Of a stretch of DNA of 64,000 nucleotides, positions 35,938 to 44,792 are shown piece by piece. The notes beneath the pieces are model-generated. The model made no database searches, was not told the DNA's origin, and worked only from the letters and a program-made list of their open reading frames with translations. How positions within the stretch are numbered: the first letter of the stretch is position 1; every line of letters begins with the position of its first letter. The stretch is from Sphingobacterium corticibacter. GTDB taxonomy: Bacteria; Bacteroidota; Bacteroidia; Sphingobacteriales; Sphingobacteriaceae. The stretch spans positions 62,001-126,000 of the forward strand of contig NZ_QDKG01000002.1 of NCBI RefSeq assembly GCF_003076635.1. The letters are read 5' to 3'. The translations under genes and the position numbers were made by a program.

Positions 35938-37884
35938 TTAATGTTTTTGCGCCGTCTTATTTTGCGCATCCGGTCCATCTAAATCCATAAATTTAGAATT
36001 CTGCGATGTAAATTCTGGCACTAGCGCTTTTACCCGACGCACTAAGTCCATTTGATCCATTTCTGGATCGGCATCTCTTACAAAGGTACAAAGGTTATCG
36101 ATTTGCATCATACTCTTTTGTGCATCTTCGCTATTTACCAATGCAATCATAATCTTCTTATGATGCGTCTGTATGGTATTTTCGTCACTGGCTAACAATT
36201 CCTCATAGATCTTCTCGCCAGGGCGTAAGCCGGTGTATTTGATTTGAATATCTTCTGGATAACGGTATCCTTTGAGACGAATCATGCGCTTGGCCAAATC
36301 GGTAATCCGCACGGGCTTGCCCATATCAAATACGAATACTTCCCCACCTTTGCCCATGATCGCCGCTTCTTGCACCAATTGGCAAGCCTCGGGAATGGTC
36401 ATAAAATAGCGCGTAATATCATGATGCGTAACCGTCAGCGGCCCTCCATTTTTCAACTGTTTTTCGAATAGCGGAATGACCGAACCATTGGATCCTAAGA
36501 CGTTACCAAATCGGGTCACGATATAGTTGGTAGCACTTAATCCATTCAACGCAGAGACGTAGATTTCGGCAATCCGTTTGGTAGCGCCCATCACATTGGT
36601 CGGATTCACTGCTTTATCGGTAGAAATCATCACAAACTTATCCACACCATACGCACTGGCTAGATCGGCAACGATTTTGGTGCCGTGTACGTTGGTACGT
36701 ACGGATTCGTACGGATTATGCTCCATCAGTGGCACGTGCTTGTATGCTGCCGCATGAAATACTACCTCCGGTTTATATTTTTTAAACACACTTTCCATGA
36801 ATTTCCTATCACGTACATTGCCTACAATAAACGCACTATCTACTGAGATTAGATGTTTTAATTCTTGTTGCAAATCGTACAGAGGCGATTCGGCTTGATC
36901 CAATACAATAAGCTTCGCTTCAGTATTGATCGCAATTTGTCGTACCAGTTCGCTTCCAATCGAACCGGCACCACCTGTAACCAGTACAACTCGGTTCGAC
37001 AAAGCTTCCGCAACGATAGGATTATCCAATTGAATAGCAGCTCTCCCCAACAAATCGGCAATCTGTAGCGGTCGCAACTGATTCACGGCGATTTGACCAT
37101 GCAGCATTTTTGCCGAGGACGGCAATATCTTAATTTTCACCTCCCAAGATTCGATCACTTGTGTGATGTGATTTAAGCGTTCTTGATTATTATCATCCAG
37201 TGCGATTATGACTTCGTCTACATTCATAGATTGTAGCGAATTCTCACTGAGCTGATTGATGCTTAGTATCTTATATCCGTGAATCATCTTACCAATCCGC
37301 GACGGACTATCATCGGCGAAGGCCACCACTTTGTATTTCTGTTTGATATCGCTACGCAAAATATTGAGTGTAATTCCACCCATATTTCCTGCACCGAAGA
37401 TCAAAACTCGCGTCAATTTACGACCATGCAAAAATAAGGATTCGTAGATGGTCCGGTAAAACACCCGAGCTGCAACGAGCGCCACAGTAGCCAGAAAGGC
37501 GTGCATAAATACGACTGCATAGGATAAGCGGAAATACTGCCCAAGCAGCTCTTCCCTTTGCAAGGTATTGCGCGCAATCAGAGAAATTAGCATTAATACA
37601 CCCAATGCGCTAAAGGTGGCAATCATGATCCGAGCCGCATCTTGAATACCGGCCTGCCGGACGATACCGCGATACGTTCGATAAAAGATAAACGATAGGG
37701 TGTACGTGAAGGTTACCGTAAGTGATTTTTGAAACATCAGCTCAAAATCAAACCTACCTTTGGAGCTGTTAATTACATAGCTCGAAAAGTAGTAGCAAAA
37801 GAGCACGATCATAATATCGATGAGTAGTATTACCCAACGAGGATTATCTTTACGAAATCTTTTTGCAATAGATAGGATCGCCAT
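35938..37884 (-). CDS. CapD/FlaA1-type membrane nucleoside-diphosphate-sugar 4,6-dehydratase
   Basis: This 648-residue protein has four N-terminal membrane helices (within about residues 15-140), a nucleotide-binding-like domain (about 155-275) and a large SDR domain. TGGAGSIGSE binds NAD, ISTDKAVNPTNVMGATKR carries Met where classic SDRs have Tyr, and Lys follows. That active site matches PglF/WbpM-type UDP-GlcNAc 4,6-dehydratases, which start synthesis of diamino- or 6-deoxy-sugars for surface glycans. It lies between dcd and dnaG rather than in a glycan cluster. Confidence 0.93.
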   Translation of the reverse strand: MAILSIAKRFRKDNPRWVILLIDIMIVLFCYYFSSYVINSSKGRFDFELMFQKSLTVTFTYTLSFIFYRTYRGIVRQAGIQDAARIMIATFSALGVLMLISLIARNTLQREELLGQYFRLSYAVVFMHAFLATVALVAARVFYRTIYESLFLHGRKLTRVLIFGAGNMGGITLNILRSDIKQKYKVVAFADDSPSRIGKMIHGYKILSINQLSENSLQSMNVDEVIIALDDNNQERLNHITQVIESWEVKIKILPSSAKMLHGQIAVNQLRPLQIADLLGRAAIQLDNPIVAEALSNRVVLVTGGAGSIGSELVRQIAINTEAKLIVLDQAESPLYDLQQELKHLISVDSAFIVGNVRDRKFMESVFKKYKPEVVFHAAAYKHVPLMEHNPYESVRTNVHGTKIVADLASAYGVDKFVMISTDKAVNPTNVMGATKRIAEIYVSALNGLSATNYIVTRFGNVLGSNGSVIPLFEKQLKNGGPLTVTHHDITRYFMTIPEACQLVQEAAIMGKGGEVFVFDMGKPVRITDLAKRMIRLKGYRYPEDIQIKYTGLRPGEKIYEELLASDENTIQTHHKKIMIALVNSEDAQKSMMQIDNLCTFVRDADPEMDQMDLVRRVKALVPEFTSQNSKFMDLDGPDAQNKTAQKH

Positions 37885-37922
37885 GAACGGTAAAATAAGA
37901 ATGTTTTAGCGTATTTTATGTG

Positions 37923-38459
37923 CTAAAAGGAGTTCTTCCACATCATGCTTTCGACTGGTCGTACGGTTTTAGTATTGTATTTGGCATTTCCTTTGGTGTT
38001 GTAAAGTGTTTCAATATCACCTTCTACATCAAAGTAAATTAATTGCCCAATCGGCATTCCAGCATAAATACGTACCGGTTGAGCTACGGAAATTTCCAGC
38101 GTCCACGTATTGCAAAAGCCCACGTCACCTTTACCTGCGGTGGCATGAATATCAATACCTAATCTTCCAGTACTTGATTTTCCTTCCAAAAACGGAACAT
38201 GCTTGTGCGTCTCTGTATATTCTAAAGTAACACCCAGATACAAGGTATCGGGTTGCAGAACAAAACCATCTTCCGGAATTTCAAAATGATCTATCTCGTT
38301 GTGTTTCTTGGCATCCAATACACGATCGCGATAGGTAGCCAGGTACTTGCCCAAGTGTACGTCGTAAGAATTGGTACCAAGGCAGGTACGATCAAAAGGT
38401 TCAATGACTATCGTGCCTTCTTCAATCTCTGCCAGTATTCGCTTATCAGATAAGATCAT
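37923..38459 (-). CDS. dcd: dCTP deaminase
   Basis: This 178-residue enzyme converts dCTP to dUTP for thymidylate synthesis. The start MILSDKRILAEIEEG and the motifs GTNSYDVHLGK, FLEGKSSTGRLGI and AGKGDVGFCNTWTLEISV (catalytic Glu) are typical. The ATG at 38459 is used. It is the first gene of the dcd-capD-dnaG row and has a -7 element about 43 nt upstream, divergent from the phosphopantetheinyl transferase promoter. Confidence 0.95.
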   Translation of the reverse strand: MILSDKRILAEIEEGTIVIEPFDRTCLGTNSYDVHLGKYLATYRDRVLDAKKHNEIDHFEIPEDGFVLQPDTLYLGVTLEYTETHKHVPFLEGKSSTGRLGIDIHATAGKGDVGFCNTWTLEISVAQPVRIYAGMPIGQLIYFDVEGDIETLYNTKGNAKYNTKTVRPVESMMWKNSF

Positions 38460-38502
38460 ATTTTCTCTTGTTAAACCCGACATTAGGAAAATAGCCGGGC
38501 AT

Positions 38503-38558
38503 CAAAAATACATCATTGAATGATATTCAGCAAATTTCACTTTTGTTGCTTATTTTTG
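38503..38558. promoter_or_regulatory. Divergent -7 elements of dcd and the phosphopantetheinyl transferase gene
   Basis: On the minus strand TATTTTTG (38510-38503) serves dcd. On the plus strand TATTTTTG (38551-38558) ends 3 nt before the transferase ATG at 38562. Both match TAnnTTTG exactly. Confidence 0.5.
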
Positions 38559-38561
38559 AAT

Positions 38562-39206
38562 ATGGGATTAGTCTATCTACGAGAGCTCGATGCGGACTCT
38601 AAATTTGCGATTTGGAAAATTGAGGAAACAGCTGACGAGTTATTATCCTTTCTACAACTCAATGACGTCGAGTCACATACGCTAAAAACCTTGAATAAAG
38701 GAAAGCGTACATTGCACTGGTTGGCTACTAGAGTGTTACTTCGACAATTGTTACAAACAGAAGAATATATTCAATGTGTGCCAGACCCAAATGGCAAGCC
38801 ATATCTCCCGGATTACCCCCTGCAGATCTCACTTACACACTCTTTTGACTATGCTGGCGCCATGTTGAGTAACAGAGGAGCCTGTGGTATTGACCTAGAA
38901 CTGGTGAAAGATAAAATTGAACGGATCAGAGAGAAATTTCTTCGGCCAGAAGAACTGGCTTTTATTCCCGCCACCTTGAATCGCATCGAACAGCTGTATG
39001 CGTGCTGGTGCGCAAAAGAGGCCGTATATAAGTTGCAAGGCAACAAAGGCACTTCCTTCTACCACAATATGACGATCTTACCATTTGAATACACGCCGCA
39101 AGGTGTGATGCAAGTTCGCTTGGATGCGCATGGTACCTCGCAATTATTTGATGTCTACTACGAACGCTTCAACGACTACATGCTGGGCTATGTAGTAGGA
39201 TCTTAA
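38562..39206 (+). CDS. 4'-phosphopantetheinyl transferase superfamily protein
   Basis: This 214-residue transferase of the Sfp/AcpT type activates acyl- or peptidyl-carrier proteins with 4'-phosphopantetheine from CoA. The signatures are ACGIDLELV (magnesium-binding Asp and Glu) and WCAKEAVYKLQG (Lys and Glu). N-terminally it has the substrate-binding CVPDPNGKPYL motif. The start MGLVYLREL at 38562 fits the family. No carrier-dependent synthase lies nearby, so it may serve fatty-acid synthesis ACP or a distant cluster. Confidence 0.92.
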   Translation: MGLVYLRELDADSKFAIWKIEETADELLSFLQLNDVESHTLKTLNKGKRTLHWLATRVLLRQLLQTEEYIQCVPDPNGKPYLPDYPLQISLTHSFDYAGAMLSNRGACGIDLELVKDKIERIREKFLRPEELAFIPATLNRIEQLYACWCAKEAVYKLQGNKGTSFYHNMTILPFEYTPQGVMQVRLDAHGTSQLFDVYYERFNDYMLGYVVGS

Positions 39207-39228
39207 CACCTTAAAATAAAATATTTCG

Positions 39229-39236
39229 TATCTTTG
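39229..39236 (+). promoter_or_regulatory. -7 element of dusB
   Basis: TATCTTTG is an exact TAnnTTTG match ending 7 nt before the dusB ATG at 39244; the transcript would begin at or next to the start codon. Confidence 0.5.
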
Positions 39237-39243
39237 TGCCGCT

Positions 39244-40245
39244 ATGTCGGTAAAAATTGGAGATCATATAGATTTGGGCGCGTTCCCGCTATTACTTGCA
39301 CCTATGGAAGATGTAAGTGATCCGCCATTTCGCTTCGTTTGTAAGCAAAATGGGGTGGATATGATGTATACCGAGTTCATCTCATCAGAAGGACTTATTC
39401 GCGATGCGGCTAAGTCGCGTCAAAAATTAGACATTTTTGAGTATGAACGCCCCATTGGAATTCAGATCTTCGGCTCTGAAATCGACCACATGCGCATGGC
39501 CTCGGAGATCAGCTCTCAAGCGGGTCCGGATCTGATTGATATCAATTACGGTTGCCCAGTCAAGAATGTCGCTTGTCGTGGCGCAGGCGCAAGCCTGTTG
39601 CAGGATATCGATAAGATGGTCGCGATGACCAAAGCCGTGGTAGAAGGTACAAATTTGCCAGTAACCGTAAAAACGCGCTTAGGCTGGGATGACAACACGA
39701 AAAATGTATATGAAGTAGCCGAGCGGCTGCAAGACGTGGGTATCAAAGCACTTTCTATTCATGGTCGCACGCGTGCGCAGATGTACAAAGGGCAGGCAGA
39801 CTGGACAATGATCCGAGATGTCAAGAAAAATCCGCGCGTAAAGATTCCAATCTTTGGAAATGGCGATGTGGACTCCGTGGAGAAAGCGGCAGCATGGCGC
39901 CAAGAATACGAAGTAGACGGCATCATGATTGGTCGCGCCGCGATTGGCTATCCATGGATCTTTAGAGAGATCAAACACTTTTTTGAAACGGGTGAACACT
40001 TGGATGGCCCAACCATCAAAGAACGCGTTGATGTGTGTAAAACGCATCTGACAAAATCCATCGAGTGGAAAGGCGATAAAACGGGTATTTTTGAAATGCG
40101 CAGACATTATGCCAACTATTTCAAAGGAATCCCGAACTTCAAAGAATATAGAATGCGTTTGGTGAGCCTTCCTACGCTAGCCGAAATCTTGGAAGTATTA
40201 GAAGAAATCGAGCATCAGTTTGACCCGGAACTTATCCTTTCTTAA
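39244..40245 (+). CDS. dusB: tRNA-dihydrouridine synthase DusB
   Basis: This 333-residue FMN enzyme reduces uridines in the tRNA D-loop. It opens with a TIM-barrel flavin motif (LLLAPMEDVSDPPFR). The catalytic Cys is in DINYGCPVKNVACRGAGAS, and the RNA/FMN residues are in VKTRLGWDD, SIHGRTRAQMYKG and IFGNGDVDS. The length matches the family. It is followed by the convergent histidine kinase gene, 24 nt away. Confidence 0.96.
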   Translation: MSVKIGDHIDLGAFPLLLAPMEDVSDPPFRFVCKQNGVDMMYTEFISSEGLIRDAAKSRQKLDIFEYERPIGIQIFGSEIDHMRMASEISSQAGPDLIDINYGCPVKNVACRGAGASLLQDIDKMVAMTKAVVEGTNLPVTVKTRLGWDDNTKNVYEVAERLQDVGIKALSIHGRTRAQMYKGQADWTMIRDVKKNPRVKIPIFGNGDVDSVEKAAAWRQEYEVDGIMIGRAAIGYPWIFREIKHFFETGEHLDGPTIKERVDVCKTHLTKSIEWKGDKTGIFEMRRHYANYFKGIPNFKEYRMRLVSLPTLAEILEVLEEIEHQFDPELILS

Positions 40246-40269
40246 AATCCGTTCCCGCAGTCTATCTTG

Positions 40270-42831
40270 TTATCCAATTGGCTTAAATCGATCGGCAATA
40301 TATTGCTCCAATCGATGATTGACCTCGCTCCAATAGGTAAGTAATTCTTCGGCCTCCGTCATTTTATCTTCCTGATTAAGCAAAGCTTTTTCTAATGGTT
40401 TCACGGGGCGAATTTCCTTGACTTTAATCTGTGCAAAGCGCGAACTAAGCTTATGCACCAATTCCCCCAAAGCGACCGCATTGCGCTCACGCAGATAACG
40501 CATACCATCTTGCAACATCGCGCTATTCCCCTGCTGCAACTCTTCCAACACCTCTTCCAGCATCGCATCATCGCCCATCGTAAACACTTCCAGATCTTCG
40601 AGATAAAACATAGGCTGTGATGAACCATCGGTAGCAAGACCAGACTCTTGCGATCCAGATGTGTCCCAAGCCACCTCTAGAATTTCGGTGATCGACTTCA
40701 AGAGTTTAATTTTTAAGATTGGTTTTGATATGTATGCATCGTACGCTGCTAACTCACTCTTCTCTTCATCGTTTAACAATACGTTGGCGGTCGATGCAAT
40801 GACTTTCTTCGGCCGCATACCATCTGCCGTCAAAGCTGCAAGTAGCTCATGCCCCGTCATCTCCGGCATTTTGACATCGGTGATGACTAGATCATATTTA
40901 TCCCCTTCTTGCTTCAAGTGCTGGTAGGCCATCAGTGGCTCGTTTATAGAGGATACATTTGCCCCATACTCGCTCAAGATCATTTCATACAGCTTCGTGA
41001 TAAGTGGATCATCATCTACACAATAGATTTCCTTTCCTTTCAGTAAGGATTTTGACAAGCTAGCAATTTCATCTTTAGACACCGGCGCATCTGCCTTTTT
41101 CAATGGCAGAAAGAGGTGAAATGTAGAGCCCTCTCCCACCTTGCTCGTGACCGAAATCGTGCCATCTAACTGTTGCACCACTTTCTTCACCAGACCCAAA
41201 CCTAGTCCAATGCCCTTCGATTTGTTCTTGTATGTACCTATTTGCTGATATTCTTCAAAGATCCGATTGATATTGGATTCTTGAATCCCTATGCCTGAAT
41301 CGGCTACATCGATGCTCACTTCGTAAATGCCATCCGTCTCCACTACACGGGCAGTGAGTTTGACAAAACCCTTGTAGCTAAACTTAATCGCATTATGGAT
41401 TAGGTTGTAGATGATCTGCTGAATACGGTAGGAGTCAGACGCTACATAAAACGGGTCTTCTGGCAGAGCATATTGCGCTTCTAATTTGGCGTCCGTGATC
41501 ATATTGACCGTATTATCTTTGATCTGTTTCAGCAGTTCGGTCAGGTCAAACACGTTATCCGATATCTCAATGATGCCCGACTCGATTTTGGCACTATCTA
41601 AGATTTCATTGGCCACATTGAGTAAGTGTAACGAAGATGACTTAATGGAGCGCGCTTTGGTATCCGACGCATCAAGCAATTCGGCATAACCAATGATCGA
41701 TGTGAGTGGCGTACGCAGTTCGTGGCTCATCGTTGTCAAAAATTGTTGCTTCGCAATGACCTCTCGCTTGGCCTTCTCTTCATTATTCAATATCTGTTCC
41801 TGATATTCTTTATTTTTATTGATATCTCGTCCTACTAAGAATACCAGTAAGAAGCTCAACACCGCAAATGAAACAATGACAACGATGATAGTGTGTTGGA
41901 AATTTTTGGAGAACGCGGCCGTTTGACGTGCCTGCTCCATCGTCTGATTATTCTCTTGAAAGCGCAAATCATTTAGTATTTGCTCCAAACCCATCGTAAT
42001 ACGCGCACTTTTTTGATAGAGCTTAATTTCGCTTTGATTAATACGCTCCATGAGCTCTAGCTCATCCGTATAATAATTCGTAAAAGCATCTTTTATCACG
42101 TCGGTAACTCGATCTTCGGTAGAAGGCACATCTACACGCTCAACGACCACGGTATCCGTAACGGTATGAACCACCGTGTCAGAAATCGTTTTGTAGGTTT
42201 GCTGCAGAACCTTGGGCTCCGGTTTTGGTGGTTTCGCCTTAGAAAATAATCGTTGGAAAAAGCCACGCTTTTTATTGTCGGGACTCTCTTTTTGGAAAAA
42301 CATACTATCTGGAATATTCCGACTACGTATCTCCAGTGAGATACGATCCACAATATTGAGAGAATCGCTGGAGCTAAAGGTATCCAGCTTAGCCAATAGA
42401 TCCTCCTCCAAGTTGTCCAGTACTTCCAACTGTTTTTCGCTACGCATGGATTTGAGCCCACGAAATTCATTCTTGATTTGCTCCAATACGCCCGGGATGG
42501 AGTCCAGATCCTGAATACCTGCCGAATCCAACTCATTCGAGTACAAAGATCGCAGCTGGCGAATGTTATCTCCGATAGAATCGATCAATAGCACATACTG
42601 ATTGTCGAAATCTTCCGCCGGGTTCAGACTTTGGGTATAAAAGACATCATTGAGACGATGTAAATCTGCGGTGATTTGCCTGAAAAGCTCCCATTTCTTA
42701 TTCGGGTTGGACAATTGTGCTACACGGTCTGTGAGTTCAAACAGGTTATTGATCGAATAGAAACCTATACCGCCAATACAGAGTGCCGACAGCATAAGAA
42801 TGAAGAATATCTTGCTTTTTAGTGAATTCAA
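40270..42831 (-). CDS. Hybrid sensor histidine kinase with receiver and C-terminal Hpt-like domain
   Basis: This 853-residue membrane kinase has TM helices at about 8-26 and 313-334 flanking a periplasmic helical sensor with a Lys/Pro-rich patch near 185-205. Next come HisKA with FLTTMSHELRTPL (His370), HATPase with NLIHNAIKFS (Asn480), DSGIGI and GLGLGLVKK, and a receiver domain with CVDDDP, LVITDVKMPE (Asp652) and Lys703. The C-terminal 110 residues resemble an Hpt phosphotransfer domain with LVHKLSSRF (His793). This is a full His-Asp-His relay. The start is a TTG at 42831. It is third in an operon after an ATP-grasp gene and a lone receiver gene, which is its probable output partner. Confidence 0.93.
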   Translation of the reverse strand: MNSLKSKIFFILMLSALCIGGIGFYSINNLFELTDRVAQLSNPNKKWELFRQITADLHRLNDVFYTQSLNPAEDFDNQYVLLIDSIGDNIRQLRSLYSNELDSAGIQDLDSIPGVLEQIKNEFRGLKSMRSEKQLEVLDNLEEDLLAKLDTFSSSDSLNIVDRISLEIRSRNIPDSMFFQKESPDNKKRGFFQRLFSKAKPPKPEPKVLQQTYKTISDTVVHTVTDTVVVERVDVPSTEDRVTDVIKDAFTNYYTDELELMERINQSEIKLYQKSARITMGLEQILNDLRFQENNQTMEQARQTAAFSKNFQHTIIVVIVSFAVLSFLLVFLVGRDINKNKEYQEQILNNEEKAKREVIAKQQFLTTMSHELRTPLTSIIGYAELLDASDTKARSIKSSSLHLLNVANEILDSAKIESGIIEISDNVFDLTELLKQIKDNTVNMITDAKLEAQYALPEDPFYVASDSYRIQQIIYNLIHNAIKFSYKGFVKLTARVVETDGIYEVSIDVADSGIGIQESNINRIFEEYQQIGTYKNKSKGIGLGLGLVKKVVQQLDGTISVTSKVGEGSTFHLFLPLKKADAPVSKDEIASLSKSLLKGKEIYCVDDDPLITKLYEMILSEYGANVSSINEPLMAYQHLKQEGDKYDLVITDVKMPEMTGHELLAALTADGMRPKKVIASTANVLLNDEEKSELAAYDAYISKPILKIKLLKSITEILEVAWDTSGSQESGLATDGSSQPMFYLEDLEVFTMGDDAMLEEVLEELQQGNSAMLQDGMRYLRERNAVALGELVHKLSSRFAQIKVKEIRPVKPLEKALLNQEDKMTEAEELLTYWSEVNHRLEQYIADRFKPIG

Positions 42832-42857
42832 GGACGAGCAGATTTATGTAGCCATCT

Positions 42858-42894
42858 ATTGATCGCAAGGTGCCAGTAACACCGTGCGATCAAT
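42858..42894 (-). other. Intercistronic hairpin between receiver and kinase genes
   Basis: Arms 42858-42872 and 42880-42894 pair at 14 of 15 positions around a 7-nt loop (outer stem ATTGATCGCA / TGCGATCAAT). No U-tract follows on the minus strand, so it is unlikely to be a simple terminator. It may adjust expression of the kinase relative to the upstream genes. Confidence 0.55.
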
Positions 42895-42911
42895 GTGAAA
42901 TGGAATTAACC

Positions 42912-43256
42912 TTATTTCAGCAGCGCTAGTAGCTCTGAAGGATTGAAAGGTTTGTTGAGGAAAGTGGTGACACCCAGCGACTGTGCTTCTTCACGCAGTT
43001 GCTCATCGAGCATGCGGCTCATCACAATCACATTGCTCACCGATGTGTTTTCCCTGATCCAACGTACCAAATCAATGCCATTAGTATCTGGCAAGCGGTA
43101 ATCCACTAATGCCACATCAAATTCCGTTCGTTGTAGTTGCTCCTTTGCAGAAGCGCCATCTGTTGCTTGCGATGCTTGATGTCCGTTTTTGTTTAAGTAG
43201 TTGCTCACTAGCTTACAAAACATCAAATCATCCTCTATAACCAATACATTATTCAT
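42912..43256 (-). CDS. Single-domain response regulator
   Basis: This 114-residue protein is only a receiver domain: acidic pair VIEDD (Asp9, Asp10), phospho-acceptor Asp52 in ALVDYRLPD, switch Ser80 in VIVMSRM, and Lys102 in FLNKPF. With no output domain it must act by protein contact or as a phosphate shuttle. It starts 12 nt after the ATP-grasp gene, so the two are cotranscribed, and precedes the hybrid kinase. The likely phosphodonor is the kinase's Hpt-like domain. Confidence 0.93.
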   Translation of the reverse strand: MNNVLVIEDDLMFCKLVSNYLNKNGHQASQATDGASAKEQLQRTEFDVALVDYRLPDTNGIDLVRWIRENTSVSNVIVMSRMLDEQLREEAQSLGVTTFLNKPFNPSELLALLK

Positions 43257-43268
43257 AACTTTTCTTGC

Positions 43269-44633
43269 TTAGTCAAACATTCTTTTAGCTTGCTGGTCTA
43301 TCGTGTACACAGCCATACAGCTTTGCACAAAACCTTCAATCAACTCATCTAGCCCTAAACCCAATATACCGAAATTTTTAATATCGAACAAGATCAGACG
43401 CACGTCGTCATACGACCAACCGTCTGTGTTTTTCACCGATAGATTGGTTCCATACACTTCCCACGAATCCAATCCTTCGGGCAAGGGCTGATTAAGTGGA
43501 TACTTAGATTTACGAGAATAAATGGCTAATGGCCGCATTCCCTTATCTGTTGCATGCACCATCATCCGCGCATCGAAAGCAAAGCTTCGGTTCTTCGTAT
43601 CCGGCAAGGTACCTATATGGTAAAAGGCATTTTCGAACTTTTCGTTTGCATTGCTGAAGATTAATTCCTGAATCAGGTATTTATCATCTGGATTGGCCGA
43701 TAACGCTTGGTAAGCTTTATCAAACTCCGCTTGCGAAGTCACCGTGTACACACCTTGTCCCGCATTGCTATCTGGCACCTTGATCACCATGCTTCCTTCT
43801 AATTGATCATAGTAAGAAGCTAATTCGCCAAGTGACACATCTAAGAACGTTTTGGGCACATAGATCTCCAATCCATCTTTCTTAAATTCTTGGTTAAAGT
43901 CGGCATATGCTTTGTAAGCGGCACTTTTGTTTCGGCCTCCGGCCAAACAAGCTTCAATTGGGTTCAACAACAAGGTTTTGGATTTCTCGGGGATACGATC
44001 CCAAGGATGCTGTGTGACATAACGAAATGCCGCTCTGATCGGCACCCAATTGCCTTGTTCGTCTTCGATGTGTAGTTTCCCGTTTTCAAACTTCACGGAT
44101 TCCGTATCGCTCGACTTGTATTCTGCTAAGTAAACCGGCTCGCCAAACACATCGGCAATCGCCGAGGCATAGCCTACGTTTTCCATCGGATTTTTATCAT
44201 AGATCAGGGCGAGGGCGCCCGTCTCTTCATGTGCGTCTACGATCGGCTTGAACGTATCGTTCATCAATTTGTAGTAGCCGCCACTTTCTGGATCAAACTC
44301 CGGCAAAGGCATGGATTTTTGACCAGAAGGACAAGAGTTCGTCTCGATAACTACGAGCTTTTTCTGCCCTTTGCTATTTACTACGTGCATTAAGTCGGTA
44401 CCCGCCCATTTGAAATATTTTGGAGTGTAATTAATCACCTTTTCCAATGCTTCGCTCTGCACATGTGGATTTAAGCGCACATAGCGTTCTACGAGCTGAT
44501 GATTGTTTAGATTTAAAAAATAAGACACCAATGGGTGCAGATTGGAGTTCAATGCGCGTGGATACCAGTGATCCGCCGGCTCAAAATCGCCCGGCTCTAC
44601 CAAATGAACACCTTTAGAAATGGACAGTTTCAT
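43269..44633 (-). CDS. ATP-grasp-like protein of unknown substrate
   Basis: I do not recognise a named family. The 454-residue cytoplasmic protein has ATP-grasp features: ETNSCPSGQKSMP (97-109), GRNKSAAYKAY (233-243), the phosphate-binding loop MVIKVPDSNAGQGVYTV (282-298), YLIQELI (319-325), FDARMMVH (353-360) and YGTNLSV (394-400) as a possible metal-binding Asn. ATP-grasp enzymes ligate a carboxylate to an amine or thiol using ATP. Neither a biosynthetic gene nor a peptide precursor is visible beside it. It heads an operon with a lone receiver and a hybrid kinase, which suggests that its activity is controlled by, or feeds, the phosphorelay. Confidence 0.8.
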   Translation of the reverse strand: MKLSISKGVHLVEPGDFEPADHWYPRALNSNLHPLVSYFLNLNNHQLVERYVRLNPHVQSEALEKVINYTPKYFKWAGTDLMHVVNSKGQKKLVVIETNSCPSGQKSMPLPEFDPESGGYYKLMNDTFKPIVDAHEETGALALIYDKNPMENVGYASAIADVFGEPVYLAEYKSSDTESVKFENGKLHIEDEQGNWVPIRAAFRYVTQHPWDRIPEKSKTLLLNPIEACLAGGRNKSAAYKAYADFNQEFKKDGLEIYVPKTFLDVSLGELASYYDQLEGSMVIKVPDSNAGQGVYTVTSQAEFDKAYQALSANPDDKYLIQELIFSNANEKFENAFYHIGTLPDTKNRSFAFDARMMVHATDKGMRPLAIYSRKSKYPLNQPLPEGLDSWEVYGTNLSVKNTDGWSYDDVRLILFDIKNFGILGLGLDELIEGFVQSCMAVYTIDQQAKRMFD

Positions 44634-44666
44634 ATATTATATTTTGTCTTTTTTTATGGTCTTATG

Positions 44667-44715
44667 CGCTATCCGGATCTCTATGCTTGTAGCTTTGTGA
44701 ACATCGGGGATAGCG
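44667..44715 (-). repeat. Inverted repeat upstream of the ATP-grasp operon
   Basis: CGCTATCC (44667-44674) and GGATAGCG (44708-44715) form an 8-bp inverted repeat around a 33-nt spacer. It lies between the TauE/SafE gene and the ATP-grasp start, so it may be an operator or leader structure. The rest of the spacer is AT-rich, and I see no TAnnTTTG element there. Confidence 0.4.
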
Positions 44716-44792
44716 TATCTTTAATTATTATTTCTCATGGTAACCTATCTTGCCTACCTTTTGTTGAGCGATGAGGCAAAAATCTTGTTTAT

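Noticed and set aside
42829..42831. TTG start of the hybrid kinase taken as a sign of a truncated or broken gene
   Set aside because: The first membrane helix begins a few codons later and all domains are intact, so a TTG start is more likely than truncation.
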